NCBI GenBank assembly: GCA_015660965.1
Contig: JACTVG010000006.1
Span: 57,879-121,878, forward strand
Reading direction: 5' to 3'
Length of the DNA stretch: 64,000 nt
Source: Methanoregulaceae archaeon
Lineage (GTDB): Archaea > Halobacteriota > Methanomicrobia > Methanomicrobiales > Methanospirillaceae
Below are positions 16,127 through 27,000 of the stretch, one piece after another. The position numbers and the translations under genes were made by a program. The notes beneath the pieces were generated by a model. That model saw only the letters and a program-made list of their open reading frames with translations. It had not been told where the DNA came from and ran no database searches. Positions within the stretch are counted from its first letter, which is position 1, and every line of letters starts with the position of its first letter.

Positions 16127-17896
16127 ATGGAACGACATTATCTTCTAGGAAATGAAGCGATTGCTCATGCATGTTTGGAATCTCCCGTGGATTTTGTGAG
16201 TGGATATCCCGGTACGCCATCATCTGAGGTTATTGATGTTCTCAGGTCCCGACCAGATCGAACATACTATATTGAGTGGTCAGTGAATGAGAAGGTGGCT
16301 CTGGAAAATGCCCTTGCCGCCGCATGGTGTGGGCTTCGGGCTCTTTGTACTATGAAACATGTCGGTCTTAATGTTGCAGCTGATCCCCTAATGACAAGTG
16401 CGTATACTGGAGTTACGGGCGGGCTTGTGATTATGAGTGCTGATGATCCGTTTGCTCACAGTTCCCAAAACGAACAGGACAGCAGGTGTTATGCCCACTT
16501 TTCACGGTTGCCATGTCTTGATCCCTCAACAATTCAAGAAGCTCATGATATGATACGAGATGCATTTACCCTTTCTGAGGAGTTTGGGCTTCCAGTTATA
16601 TTCCGACCAACGACACGGATTTGTCACTCAAAAGGTGATATTGAACTCGGGAATATTGAACAATCAACACGTAAGGGCGAGTTTAAGAAAGATCCGAAAC
16701 AATACGTCGTAATCCCGGCAAATACTCGTCCCCTCCATAAAAAACTGAATGAAAAACAACCCGGAATCAAGAAACGTCTTGTTGAGAAGGGTTACAATTC
16801 CTTTACGATTAAAGGAAAAAAAGCAGTTATCGCGAGCGGTATCGCTGCCACCTATGTTCAGGAACTTCTCCCTTCTAATATTTCATTTATGAAAATCGGT
16901 GCCTATCCGATCGATGAATCGTGGCTGTCTGGTTTTGTACGGAAACATGAAGAAGTTGTTGTGATTGAGGAGCTTGCACCCGAAGTCGAAGAGCAAGTAT
17001 TACAAGTTGCAGGGTTGGTAAATGTTATCGGTAAGAAAAATGGTTACGTACCTTATGAGGGCGAGTTATCACCCCAATCAGTTGCTGCCATTTTAGTTAA
17101 AAGTGGTATCCTTCCAACAAATCCCTACCCTGAAGTGAGTCCAGTCCAAAATTTGCCTCCACGCCCCCCTATCCTTTGTGCTGGCTGCTTGCATCGTGCA
17201 ACATTCTATGCGATTAAACGGGTGTTTAAAGATGCGATTTACCCCAGCGATATAGGATGCTACACACTGGGTTTGCAGCTTGGGGTTGTCGATACCACGA
17301 TATGCATGGGTGCATCAATTACCGTTGCGAGCGGGATTGCCCATTCCGGTGAAACTCGTGATGTCATCTGTACAATTGGAGATTCCACATTCTTGCACAC
17401 AGGAATTCAAGGTCTTTTGAATGCAGTGTATAATGGAGCAAATATAACGGTGGTAATTCTTGACAATCGGATCACCGCTATGACCGGCCATCAACCGAAC
17501 CCAAATACAGGTATAACGGCCTGCGGTATCGTGACAAATCCAGTATCACTAAATGCACTTTGCCGAGCTTGCGGTGTTACCTTTGTTGAAACGGTTAATC
17601 CTTATGATATTACAAGTACGATGAATGCTCTCAAAGAAGCACAATCGCGTAAAGGTGTAAAAGTAATTATTGCACGGCAGCAGTGCGTGATAACCGCTAA
17701 ACGTACCGGTGTTAAGCGAGCACGGTATACAGTGGATTCCGACACGTGCAATGGTTGTGGAACATGTGTTCGTTTCGGATGCCCTGCAATTGAAATGGTG
17801 AATGAAAAGGCAAGGATAACCGAATTGTGTAGCGGTTGTACGGTGTGTGCCCAGCTCTGTCCAACAGGTGCGATTGTTCGAGAGGGAAAGAAATGA
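16127..17896 (+). CDS. iorA: Indolepyruvate:ferredoxin oxidoreductase subunit alpha
   Basis: This is the large subunit of the TPP-dependent enzyme that oxidatively decarboxylates aryl-pyruvates to aryl-acetyl-CoA with reduction of ferredoxin (or the reverse in synthesis). The 589-residue protein shows the N-terminal pyrimidine domain (VSGYPGTPSSEVIDVL), the TPP-binding domain (CAGCLHRATFYAI...GDSTFLHTGIQGLLNAVYNGANITVVILDN) and two C-terminal 4Fe-4S motifs (CNGCGTCVRFGCP, CSGCTVCAQLCP). AAGGA lies upstream of the start. Its stop overlaps the iorB start (ATGA). Confidence 0.95.
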   Translation: MERHYLLGNEAIAHACLESPVDFVSGYPGTPSSEVIDVLRSRPDRTYYIEWSVNEKVALENALAAAWCGLRALCTMKHVGLNVAADPLMTSAYTGVTGGLVIMSADDPFAHSSQNEQDSRCYAHFSRLPCLDPSTIQEAHDMIRDAFTLSEEFGLPVIFRPTTRICHSKGDIELGNIEQSTRKGEFKKDPKQYVVIPANTRPLHKKLNEKQPGIKKRLVEKGYNSFTIKGKKAVIASGIAATYVQELLPSNISFMKIGAYPIDESWLSGFVRKHEEVVVIEELAPEVEEQVLQVAGLVNVIGKKNGYVPYEGELSPQSVAAILVKSGILPTNPYPEVSPVQNLPPRPPILCAGCLHRATFYAIKRVFKDAIYPSDIGCYTLGLQLGVVDTTICMGASITVASGIAHSGETRDVICTIGDSTFLHTGIQGLLNAVYNGANITVVILDNRITAMTGHQPNPNTGITACGIVTNPVSLNALCRACGVTFVETVNPYDITSTMNALKEAQSRKGVKVIIARQQCVITAKRTGVKRARYTVDSDTCNGCGTCVRFGCPAIEMVNEKARITELCSGCTVCAQLCPTGAIVREGKK

Positions 17897-18483
17897 AAAA
17901 AAGTTTTGACATTTTGATTGTCGGAATCGGGGGACAGGGCACAATTCTTGCATCCAACATTCTTGGAGAAGCCTGTTTAATTGAAGCTAGGCGTGTTAAA
18001 GGAGCTGAGACTCATGGGATGGCACAGCGTGGTGGATCTGTTGAGAGTCATATCAGGATTGATGGGAAGTTTGGGCCGCTAATTCCACCTGGGCAGGCTG
18101 ACCTCTTGATATCGTTTGACCTTCTCGAAGCACTTCGCTATTTTCACTATCTCAAAAGAGGGGGGTCATTGGTCGTTAATCGTCATCTTGTTCTTCCTAC
18201 TTCTGTCTATATGCAAAAGATAGAGGCACCAACTGAGGATGGAATCGTTGCAACACTAAGCCAATACAATCCCTGCATTCTTGATGCAGATCAAATCGCT
18301 CAAGAAGCTGGCAGTCCTCTTTCCCAGAACGTGGTGATGCTTGGTGCTGCATCTCGTATAATACCCCTTAAATTTGAATCTCTTCTCAAAGCTGTGAAGA
18401 ATTTGGTTCCGAAAAAGACAATCGAAATCAATACCCGTGCATTTGAAATGGGTGTTCAGGCAGCAGCGAAATGTTATTCTTAA
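17893..18483 (+). CDS. iorB: Indolepyruvate:ferredoxin oxidoreductase subunit beta
   Basis: This is the small gamma-type subunit that works with IorA. It has 196 residues, starting KKSFDILIVGIGGQGTILASNILGEA, followed by VKGAETHGMAQRGGSVESHIR, the two motifs of pyruvate oxidoreductase gamma domains. The ATG at 17893 overlaps the iorA stop by 4 bases. Earlier in-frame starts lie inside iorA and are not needed. Confidence 0.95.
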   Translation: MKKSFDILIVGIGGQGTILASNILGEACLIEARRVKGAETHGMAQRGGSVESHIRIDGKFGPLIPPGQADLLISFDLLEALRYFHYLKRGGSLVVNRHLVLPTSVYMQKIEAPTEDGIVATLSQYNPCILDADQIAQEAGSPLSQNVVMLGAASRIIPLKFESLLKAVKNLVPKKTIEINTRAFEMGVQAAAKCYS

Positions 18484-18733
18484 AAAGGGTCTTAAACTCT
18501 AAAAATATCTACAAATAAAGGAACGATGAGCATGAGCATTTTCTATCTTTATGTTAAAACCCCTCGTTCTTAAAATTATACCTAAACGAATGCAAATGTG
18601 GCTCTTCAGTAGCGTATAGAAAATTTCAGAGTTTTGTTATATTTTTTCAAGTAGAGGTGTACGGCTGAACGCTTGGACATTCAGAGAAAAAAGAAGTGGA
18701 GGATGGAAAGATAATTTCAAAAATAAATGCGAA

Positions 18734-19846
18734 TTATCCATGCGATTCATTTGCAATTGCCCTCTTTTTATGCATCCAAGTATTTTCAAAGATATACCAA
18801 GCATAACCAACAAGGCAGCAGAATGTCACACTGATAAATCCTCCAAATAGGTTCAATAAAATCGTATAGAAGTCCCCTACGGGCAAAATCTTGTCAAGAG
18901 GGAATATAATATAATTCAGAACTACTTGGACGACGAAAAGGAAATAGAGCATTTGTATCAAAAAAATATGCCATGATGCTATGCCGGCACGTTCGATCCA
19001 ACGGAAGGGCAATGATTTAACATTTTTGGGTAGGAGGACTAATCCTGTTAATACCAATATCAATGTCCATAAGTATGCAGGAGCATGAAACACTGCATCA
19101 TAACCAACAAACTTGCTAAAGGAAAAAAACAGGTTTGTATAAGAAGAGAGCGTGAGATATATCAGACTTATGAGCCCTCCAACTGCAATCCATGACACGG
19201 GACGCCGCGGGGTCATCACCAGCCAGACCCCTAGAGCTCCTGCAAAAATAAACCTGAAATAGAGCACTGAATAAAATCTATCCGGAATACCACTAAATAA
19301 CATGGTTACTTCAAAAACAATATCCAGAATAAGGGCTACCACCACCATTAAATCTGGATTTTTTTGAGCAAGTATGTAGAATAATGGTACAATCAAGACA
19401 CTTTGGAAAATTACCGGGATAAAATAAGCACCTAAACCGGATCCACCACTAATAAAATTCATTATCAGTGACGATTCGTCGAAACTATTTTTCAAAATAA
19501 ATACGAGAAGGATAATCTGAATTACCCAGAAAATAATATACGGTGTCAATAATCGTTTGAAGCGTCGAATGATCAGGGAAGGATCGTAACATTGTTTGAA
19601 TGTGGTTGAGCCATACATCTTATATGCATATGCGCCGGTAAAACCTGCGATGAGAATCAGAATGGGAACAGCGTGATATATGTGGTATGGGGCTCCAAAT
19701 AAGAGAAAAATCGCTGGTTGCCATGTATGAAGAATAACGACAGATATTATTGCAATTCCTTTGAGAAGATCAATTTGAGGGATACGACCGGTAAGGTTCT
19801 GTTTTATTTCTGGGATTATTTTATTTCGAGATCTTCTCTTTACCAT
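18734..19846 (-). CDS. Membrane acyltransferase, family 3 (paralogue)
   Basis: This is a 370-residue multi-span protein of the acyltransferase 3 family, closely similar throughout to the one at 13579-14685. It has IDLLKGIAIISVVILHTWQP with the conserved histidine, AVPILILIAGFTGAYAY, IIRRFKRLLTPYIIFW and FISGGSGLGAYFIPV. About ten helices are visible. The ATG at 19846 is preferred over a TTG at 19855. It probably modifies an envelope glycan. The two copies flank a block of about 4 kb. Confidence 0.83.
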   Translation of the reverse strand: MVKRRSRNKIIPEIKQNLTGRIPQIDLLKGIAIISVVILHTWQPAIFLLFGAPYHIYHAVPILILIAGFTGAYAYKMYGSTTFKQCYDPSLIIRRFKRLLTPYIIFWVIQIILLVFILKNSFDESSLIMNFISGGSGLGAYFIPVIFQSVLIVPLFYILAQKNPDLMVVVALILDIVFEVTMLFSGIPDRFYSVLYFRFIFAGALGVWLVMTPRRPVSWIAVGGLISLIYLTLSSYTNLFFSFSKFVGYDAVFHAPAYLWTLILVLTGLVLLPKNVKSLPFRWIERAGIASWHIFLIQMLYFLFVVQVVLNYIIFPLDKILPVGDFYTILLNLFGGFISVTFCCLVGYAWYIFENTWMHKKRAIANESHG

Positions 19847-19909
19847 AAATATCAATTTACTTGTTAAAATTAGATAAATGATTCAAAGTGTTTGTAATCA
19901 ATTCACAAA

Positions 19910-19993
19910 CGCTGAGGGGGGGAATTGAACCCCCGAGGGGCAAATGCCCCACAGGCTTTCCAGGCCTGCGCCTTACCGCTAGACTACCTCAGC
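19910..19993 (-). tRNA. tRNA-Ser (GGA)
   Basis: The minus strand gives an 84-base tRNA with a long variable arm (ggggcatttgcccc), acceptor gctgagg/cctcagc, anticodon GGA in loop ctGGAaa and T-arm gggggttcaattccccc. The long variable arm confirms serine type. Confidence 0.96.
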
Positions 19994-20060
19994 AAAAATG
20001 TATCGTAAGTCTTGGTTGGGAATTTTTTTAATGCTATCTCTTTGGCAGTGCCTTGATTGA

Positions 20061-20987
20061 CTATTTCTCATGTCTCTTTTTTTTCCAACCTTGTGAATAA
20101 GTACCAGGTCTCATAAAAACAGTTGTTGGGGCGATTACTAATCCTACACCGCCCGGTATGAATTCCGTTGATGAAAGAAGAGCAGCACCCAAACAGATAA
20201 ACTCATTCTTTTGTGAAAGAACCGTAACTGTCTCACCTTTTTTGAATTGATCGCACATGAGAATTCCAACACCCGCAAGCTGTGCACCATGACAGATTGC
20301 ATCGATTGCTGAATTTCTGACAACGACCCGAGGGATGTCTGGCAAAGCAGCCTCCACCGGAAGTATTAATGAACTAAGTGCTTTAGCATCTCCAGCAGAC
20401 ACGTGAATACAAGCAGACTTTAATTCATGAAGTGTGTGTACTTGTGTCTCATCGAATGTTCCTGACCGGGTTCGACGCAATTCTTGCATGTGTGCTCCAA
20501 TACCCAAAGCGAGTCCTATGTGGTGACAGAGTGAGCGAATGTATGTGCCTGCATCACAATGCACACGGAAAAGGACAAGTCTATTCTCAAAATCAAGAAT
20601 TTCAATTTTGTAAATCGTACGGATGCGCAAGCTCCGTTTTACAGCACTTTTTCTTGGTGGCCGCTGGTATATCTTACCCACGAATTCTTTGATAACTTGT
20701 TCCAATTGCTCACGTGGCACGTCATCATGTAACCGCATGAGGCAGACGTATTCTTTCTCATGTTTGAGCATGAGCGGTGCTAATCTAACTGCATTACCGA
20801 GCATTATAAGGAGAACACCGGATACCTGTGGATCCAGAGTACCGGAATGTCCGACACGGCACCCAAGCATTTTTCCAACCCACGCTGTTACTTGATGGCT
20901 TGAAGGACCACGCGGTTTATCAATTATGACGAGACCGGAACCACTCCACAATGATAAAGGTATGGTGCTAATCTGTTCATCTACCAT
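20061..20987 (-). CDS. cbf5: tRNA/rRNA pseudouridine synthase Cbf5 (TruB family) with PUA domain
   Basis: This is the catalytic pseudouridine synthase of H/ACA RNPs and tRNA position 55. The 308-residue protein has VIIDKPRGPSSHQVT, the catalytic motif GHSGTLDPQVSGVLL (aspartate about residue 52), RPPRKSAVKR, the CDAGTYIRSLCHHIG segment, and a C-terminal PUA domain from about 235 onward (NSAIDAICHGAQLAGVGI). Its start directly abuts the hemD stop on the same strand, so the two are cotranscribed. Confidence 0.95.
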   Translation of the reverse strand: MVDEQISTIPLSLWSGSGLVIIDKPRGPSSHQVTAWVGKMLGCRVGHSGTLDPQVSGVLLIMLGNAVRLAPLMLKHEKEYVCLMRLHDDVPREQLEQVIKEFVGKIYQRPPRKSAVKRSLRIRTIYKIEILDFENRLVLFRVHCDAGTYIRSLCHHIGLALGIGAHMQELRRTRSGTFDETQVHTLHELKSACIHVSAGDAKALSSLILPVEAALPDIPRVVVRNSAIDAICHGAQLAGVGILMCDQFKKGETVTVLSQKNEFICLGAALLSSTEFIPGGVGLVIAPTTVFMRPGTYSQGWKKKRHEK

Positions 20988-21674
20988 TTAGTGTCCCTTT
21001 TTTTCTAAGTACGTATTTAATGCCATAAGAGCCCCTTCAAGTGATCCATCTCCTATAACGATAGGTGAAATGCCTGATTTCGTCATCACGTTGGCAGTAA
21101 CCTCACCGATTGCCATAATTAATAGGTTTGGTTGCGGTGTCCATATCGATTTTAAAAATGACATCGTACTCGTGAAAAGCAGGGCATCCGCCCCATTTAG
21201 CAAGAGAGATTGACCCGTGGGTTCGAGAGAATAACATCTAAATTCATGTGGGATTCCACCAGCAGCAACAATGGAATCAAGCAAAGCATTGTTTGGCACA
21301 TCTGCACGGGGAATCCCGATATGTTTACCGAAGATCCAGTTTCCAAGATAGGGGACAAAATCACGTGAATAAAAAGTTGGCAATATTTCGCACTCAATTT
21401 CATACCGGTGAAGTGCCTGAGCGGTTTGGGGACCAATTGCTATCACTCGAGGAAATCGATTGAGAAGAGGTGCAATTATTTGAGCAGGTAGAGCGCTGGT
21501 AAAAAAGAGGCAATCAAAATCTCCTCGGTCAACTGCTTGGATAAATGCAGTCACAACATCTTGCTTTAATTCCGATTTAAGCGGGTGAACACTATAGCAA
21601 TCATGCCCGAATTTTGCACAGCGTGCCGAATCGGTTCCTTCCTTTCCTGCAACCCGCGTGACTGCAATCTTCAT
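20988..21674 (-). CDS. hemD: Uroporphyrinogen-III synthase
   Basis: This enzyme cyclises hydroxymethylbilane to uroporphyrinogen III, the precursor of cobalamin and coenzyme F430. The 228-residue protein has the two-lobed pattern of the family: IAVTRVAGKE at the start, CLFFTSALPAQIIAPLL, VIAIGPQTAQALHRYEI, LLFTSTMSFLKSI, IMAIGEVTANVMTKSGI. Overall similarity in this family is low, so the call rests on these motifs. It is immediately upstream of cbf5. Confidence 0.83.
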   Translation of the reverse strand: MKIAVTRVAGKEGTDSARCAKFGHDCYSVHPLKSELKQDVVTAFIQAVDRGDFDCLFFTSALPAQIIAPLLNRFPRVIAIGPQTAQALHRYEIECEILPTFYSRDFVPYLGNWIFGKHIGIPRADVPNNALLDSIVAAGGIPHEFRCYSLEPTGQSLLLNGADALLFTSTMSFLKSIWTPQPNLLIMAIGEVTANVMTKSGISPIVIGDGSLEGALMALNTYLEKKGH

Positions 21675-21691
21675 TGAAGGATTATTACTTT

Positions 21692-21952
21692 ATGAAAGAT
21701 ATGACTGTATCCATTTTCGATTCTATTATCTGTCTTGTTCCTATTGCAATCAGGAATTCTGTTTTTTTAAAAGAGGATGGAACGCTCATTCTCATGCTTA
21801 AAACCCGCAGTGTTGATGTTCACAAAGAACCTGATCTTGTGTTTAGCGAGGCAATTTCTCGAATTGCTTCGGGAGGGTTAAAAGTAACAGTTAGTGCATG
21901 GCTATCTCCCTATCACCATGACCATGCAGCCATTATTTGCATTAAAAGCTAA
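21692..21952 (+). CDS. Short protein of unknown function
   Basis: This is an 86-residue protein in a small alpha/beta pattern: SIFDSIICLVPIAIRNSVFLKEDGTLILML, then SVDVHKEPDLVFSEAISRIASGGLKVTVSAWLSPYHHDHAA. A HHDH run lies near the C-terminus. The ATG at 21692 has a GAAGGA ribosome site 10 bases upstream. An upstream TTG at 21674 would overlap the hemD start. The gene is divergent from hemD and six bases from the membrane gene at 21959, and may be cotranscribed with it. Confidence 0.6.
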   Translation: MKDMTVSIFDSIICLVPIAIRNSVFLKEDGTLILMLKTRSVDVHKEPDLVFSEAISRIASGGLKVTVSAWLSPYHHDHAAIICIKS

Positions 21953-21958
21953 CATCAT

Positions 21959-22690
21959 ATGAATTCGGATATGAGCGGAATAATAAGAATATCTTCGATT
22001 AAACCTCTGTCACTATTTGTGATTGTTGTTCTGATTTTGGTATTCATTGTTTTGATTCCTCTGTTATTTTTAGGGCTAATTGGTTCAGCGTTCAGCCGGC
22101 TTGGATTTACGTGGATTGAAGCGATTATTGTCATTATCCTGATGCTTGTTGGAAGTTTTGTGAACATTCCTCTCTGGACATTTCAGCGATCTTTCGAACA
22201 AACGGTACCAAATAAATCAGCGGTTTTTGATGCATTTACTGGTGAACAAGTTTCAGATCAGCGGTTTGCTACTACATTGTCGCTCAATATTGGAGGTGCG
22301 GTTATCCCTTTTGCTATATCTGTCTACCTTCTTTACAACGGACAAAGGATGGTAGGGAATTCGTTATTCGTCCTAGTTTTAATTGCACTATTTGCAGTAA
22401 CATTAATCACGAGATTTTCAACAAAAGTATTTCCAGATAGTGGTATACGGGTTCCATTCTTTGTTCCTGGACTTTCTGCAATTGCCATAGCAATGATCCT
22501 TGGTGGAGGAATAGGGTCAGTACCAGCAATAATTGCATTTGTCAGCGGTACAATGGGAACGTTGTTAGGTGCTTGTACCTTGAACTCCTCTCACATTAAG
22601 AATATGAAAATTTCACAAATCAGTATTGGAGGAGCTGGTATGTTTGGTGCGATTTTTCTTAGTGGACTCCTCGCGGCTTTCATTACCTAA
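21959..22690 (+). CDS. DUF1614 family membrane protein
   Basis: This is a 243-residue protein with about seven hydrophobic helices and the DUF1614 pattern: SFVNIPLW after the first pair, TTLSLNIGGAVIPFAISVYLL, then GIRVPFFVPGLSAIAIAMILGGG. The function is unknown. It lies downstream of the small gene at 21692 on the same strand. Confidence 0.8.
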   Translation: MNSDMSGIIRISSIKPLSLFVIVVLILVFIVLIPLLFLGLIGSAFSRLGFTWIEAIIVIILMLVGSFVNIPLWTFQRSFEQTVPNKSAVFDAFTGEQVSDQRFATTLSLNIGGAVIPFAISVYLLYNGQRMVGNSLFVLVLIALFAVTLITRFSTKVFPDSGIRVPFFVPGLSAIAIAMILGGGIGSVPAIIAFVSGTMGTLLGACTLNSSHIKNMKISQISIGGAGMFGAIFLSGLLAAFIT

Positions 22691-22736
22691 AAAAAATTAT
22701 CGCGCTTTGTTTACAAAACGAACTGGAATACCAGAG

Positions 22737-22809
<73 letters not shown>

Positions 22810-22864
22810 GTGTGCCTCTCATTTTTAGCGCTGTAGATTAATTAAAGTGACGGATATTCTTGTA

Positions 22865-23590
22865 TTAGATTGTCGATACACGTGAACACTTTGCACAGAT
22901 TCGACACACTTCAGCAATCGGTTTGATGAATGCTTCTTTCCCGCAAAATGGTTCGATGTCGTTAACGTCTCTAATATAATAAATATGCGGTACCAGCGAG
23001 ATATGAGTATATATACCACATTGCACTTTCAGCTGGTCAGCAATGTATTTCTGTAACTGAACGAGGGCGTACATATTAGCTCCTGCGGCGGTGAGCATGT
23101 CGTTGCTTCGGAATATCACCCGCATATTGAGAAAACTATTCCGCACCACACATTGGACGAGCTGGAGACACGGGCAATCATTAAGGTGTTCATCAATAAC
23201 GGGATTCCATGTTATTGCAATTGCCCTCCGGCTTACTTGGGAATTGCGAAGCTTTTCCACAATATAATCGATCTGGTTGATGTGAACATCTTGTCCATCG
23301 TGTTTCAATCTTTCGCCCCAATTAAAGAGACGCCCGTGATAGTCATACTCAAAGGAAGCCTTTGATCCTTCTAGAAGGTCATGGGCATATTGCTCTACAA
23401 ATTTCTGCTGGAACCTTGAATGTGGACTGACTCTCGGCTCAGCAAGTGGAGTATCTACTTGCAGCGCAACCTCCTCAAACTCAATAGTCGCCTCATTATC
23501 TTCTGTCTTGAGCACCCATCCCTTTTCTAGGATCATTTTGACGACAAGTTCGTGTGCTCTGCCGAGGCTGGGTGCTCTGATGATCCTCAT
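22865..23590 (-). CDS. Putative archaeal-type thymidylate synthase (ThyA-like)
   Basis: This is a 241-residue protein of the thymidylate synthase fold: RRAIAITWNPV, the catalytic-cysteine segment DCPCLQLVQCVVRNSFLNMRVIFRSNDML and ANMYALVQLQKYIAD. It is shorter than bacterial ThyA and matches the archaeal group, whose cofactor may be a methanopterin. The extra C-terminal end carries a CRICAKC-type cysteine cluster. It is a single gene; the long AT-rich upstream region separates it from the S-layer gene. Confidence 0.85.
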   Translation of the reverse strand: MRIIRAPSLGRAHELVVKMILEKGWVLKTEDNEATIEFEEVALQVDTPLAEPRVSPHSRFQQKFVEQYAHDLLEGSKASFEYDYHGRLFNWGERLKHDGQDVHINQIDYIVEKLRNSQVSRRAIAITWNPVIDEHLNDCPCLQLVQCVVRNSFLNMRVIFRSNDMLTAAGANMYALVQLQKYIADQLKVQCGIYTHISLVPHIYYIRDVNDIEPFCGKEAFIKPIAEVCRICAKCSRVSTI

Positions 23591-24021
23591 ACATAACTAT
23601 AAATCCGATTTTGCATGTAAATATGTTGAATTTGTTTGAGGAAACTTTTATCTTGCTTCATTTAATTAGGCAATTTTGTATAAAAAATAACAATGTACAT
23701 TAGTATACATATAGTATATACCCAATGCGCGTAGATATTACTTTAATTAGAGTATATATAAGAATATAAACTACGTAAAAACGATGAGTTTTGTGAAACA
23801 AAAAACGAATTTAAACGCTCAAAACGAAAAAAACTCCTTATTTCTTCGTCAAATTGTCAAAAAAAAACAACCACAAAGGATATATTAGCTCTTTTACAAA
23901 TAATCAGTCATATTCCGTTTAAAACGGAGTATCGGGCTTGTAGAACTGTTATTCGGCATTTGTCGAATCTCAGATTTTGCGGCTTGGAATGTATGATGTA
24001 CAATTTGGAGGAAAAAAACAA
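23591..24021 (+). promoter_or_regulatory. AT-rich upstream region of the S-layer gene
   Basis: This is a 431-base region without a gene, strongly AT-rich. TATA-like boxes are visible at 23752-23763 (gtatatataaga) and at about 23880 (gatatatta). A ribosome site ggagg at 24007-24011 precedes the ATG at 24022 by about 10 bases. A transcript from either box would have a leader of roughly 110-235 bases, plausible for a very highly expressed surface-layer mRNA. Confidence 0.6.
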
Positions 24022-27000
24022 ATGACTAAGCGATTAACCATGACACTGGTTGCGCTCGCGGTCTTCATTCTGTTTGCAGTCTTGCCAGTATCGGCAACAA
24101 TGCTGCCAACAGGGAGTCCCCTAACTGGCCTATTTAATGGGTCCGTTATATATAGTATGCCGCAACTAGCAACCGTGTTCATTGGAGAAAGTGGATTAAA
24201 TCTTACTCCTGTAATGGCTGCCAACATTGAGCCATTTACTATACCAGCAGCTGGTGGAAGTACCAAACTAGGCTGGTGGGCACCAGGATCTCAACCGGGA
24301 AATCCCCCATCACAGATTATTGATGTAGGAACTCAGTTAACAAACTTCTATGTCGATCCTAATGTTTTCGGTCAATACACCGGAACTTGGTACTGTATAA
24401 CCGCCGCTGGAACACAGTCCGGTGCGGCCTTTATCGTAGCCGATCCCAGCCAGGCAATTGCTGCGATCGATGTCGCAGCGAACCAAGGTACAGGTCAGGA
24501 CATGACCGGCGGGAGCGTTGTGCGGGGAACCGTCCTAACGTTCAAGTTGTCCTCGAACCTTGCGGCATTTACCCAAGGTGGACGTTACAACAATTTCTCT
24601 GTATCGGGTGTTTGGTCCAATGGAACATTTATCGTCCAACCAATAGGTATGGGAAGTAACTTCTTTACAACCGGCCTTACTACCGATGGGTTCTGGAATT
24701 TCGCAAACGGAACAACTATAGTCCCACCAACAGCTATAGGAGCAGGAACAAATGTTCTCACATGGACGAACTTTTCTACCTTTACCCAAAACGTATACGG
24801 TCCAATGGTCGTCACTCACACAATGTTCTACAATAACACTATTGGTCCCCTTGGCGGCGGTACTATTCAGGGTGGGTTGAACCTCACGACTGACAATGCC
24901 GGTACATTACCCATCGCATATGGTGGAATTGTTTTGCCGAACACTGTTCCAGTAGTGTACTCAAATACCACATCCGCAGTCGATGGGTTCATTAGTGTCA
25001 AGTTGAAAGACTCTTCTGGACAGGTCCAAACAAGGGTGTTTTCGAACACTCCCAATGGCGTTTCCGCTGGTGCTGCAGATGGAATAAGTTCACTATCCTA
25101 TCTGTGGGTTACCACCCAACCGTGGTACTTCCCAGGTGGTGCAACTGCTTTCACTGGCGCTAATGGATTAAATGCAGCCGGGTGGGATACAGGTGCAACC
25201 GATCCCGCAACGGGGATGGTCGTTTATCCGGCAGGTACGTACACAGTCTGGACTACGACGTCACTCAGTCATATAGCGGATAACTACTTACTCAATGGCG
25301 CTGCCTATACTGGCAAGGCCGTTTCCGCATCAGGCACTGTTACACTCGTCTCTGATACTGTAAAGATCGAGGCGAACAAGGATACAGTTGTCCGCAGCAA
25401 CCCATTCTCGGTTACCATCACTGGTAAACCGCTCACAACGTATGTTGTGTGGGTGAAGGGAACGTCCAGTATGACTGGTGCTTACGATAACCAACCACCA
25501 ATGATCGGATTGTTCCAGGGATATGTCTACAACGATACACCGTCAACTGGTAAGATCGGGGTCAGGGCGACTGATTATCCGATTGGTTCGTATGTGTACC
25601 AGAATGCAGCACTTGGTTGGGATATAAGAGCAGATGTTGCAACAGATAGCGACATGATGTTATTCAACAACACGAACAGTACACGATACTATGCTCTCGT
25701 TAACTTGTCTTCAGCAGGTACTCGCACTGTTCAATTCGAGACGACGAACTGGACCAAAGCTCAGCAATACACGATCCGTGTTTCGCGCGATTCGACTGCA
25801 AATGCTCCATTATTCAACCCAACACCCTCACTCCGTCAATATAAAGAAGACGAAGTGACTGTGAATGTCGTGAAGGGTGCAGTTACTATTACTGCAGCCG
25901 GTGACCAGAGCTACTATCTTGGTGAGGATGTCAAGTTCTCCGGTACGAACACCGAAAGCCAGAACACATTCATATTCCTCACTGGTCCGAACCTCTGGCC
26001 CGCAGGGTCAATCATTGATAACCAAGATCCACGTCGTTCAAATGTCGCTGGAAACTCGCAAGTAATTGATGGTAATACAGCCACATTCCATGTGACGCCC
26101 GTCAATGGTGACAACACATGGTCTTGGACGTGGGGTACTTCAAACTACGCACTTGATGCCGGAACCTACACGGTTTATGCCGTGAGTGGACCCCATGACG
26201 CACTACATCTTGACAACGTTGCCTATGGTACGGTCTCGATCATCGTGAAGAAGCCGTTCGTCTCTGCAACTGCATCCCAGTCTGTTGTAGCACAAGGTGA
26301 CTCACTCTGGGTTACCGGTACTGCTGAGGGTAAGCCAACGCAGGGTGTTGCAATCTGGATTATGGGTAAGAACTTTGCAACACGAGTCACAGAATCCGTG
26401 GCTTCTGATGCATCATTCTCGCATGAGATCACAAAGGCACAAACCACGGGCATGGATGCTGGTCAGTACTTCATTGTTGTCCAACACCCGATGCAGAACC
26501 AAGTGTTCGACATCGACTTGATCACAGCAGCAGGTGTAGACCAAGGGTGGGTAGTCAACAGGGCACTACGACCACAGGGTGCAGGAACTTACACGAAGAT
26601 CTTCCAGCTCCTCGGAGCGTCAAGTCTCCAGGGTACTGATGCAGCGAATGCACTCGCCCAGGCTATCAACGATCCGAACGTCGATGATACCTACACGAAG
26701 CTCCAGTATCTCGTAGAGGTACCAGTAATCCGGATCGACCCGGTTGGCGACAGACATGTTGGTGACAAGTTCTCCATCACGGCAACGACAAACCTTGCTG
26801 TCGACGACGATGTCCTCTTCCAGGTCTATTCATCATCATTCAAGCCGACTGAAAAGACCCAGAGCGGTGAGTTCAGTGGAGCTAGCGGTACCGTCAAGGT
26901 CACTGCGGGTAACACAGGTCTGAACCAGCTCTCGTTCGATGTGGACGCATCCACATTCAAACCGGACGAGTACATTGTACAAGCAGACCGTGTTCTTCAG

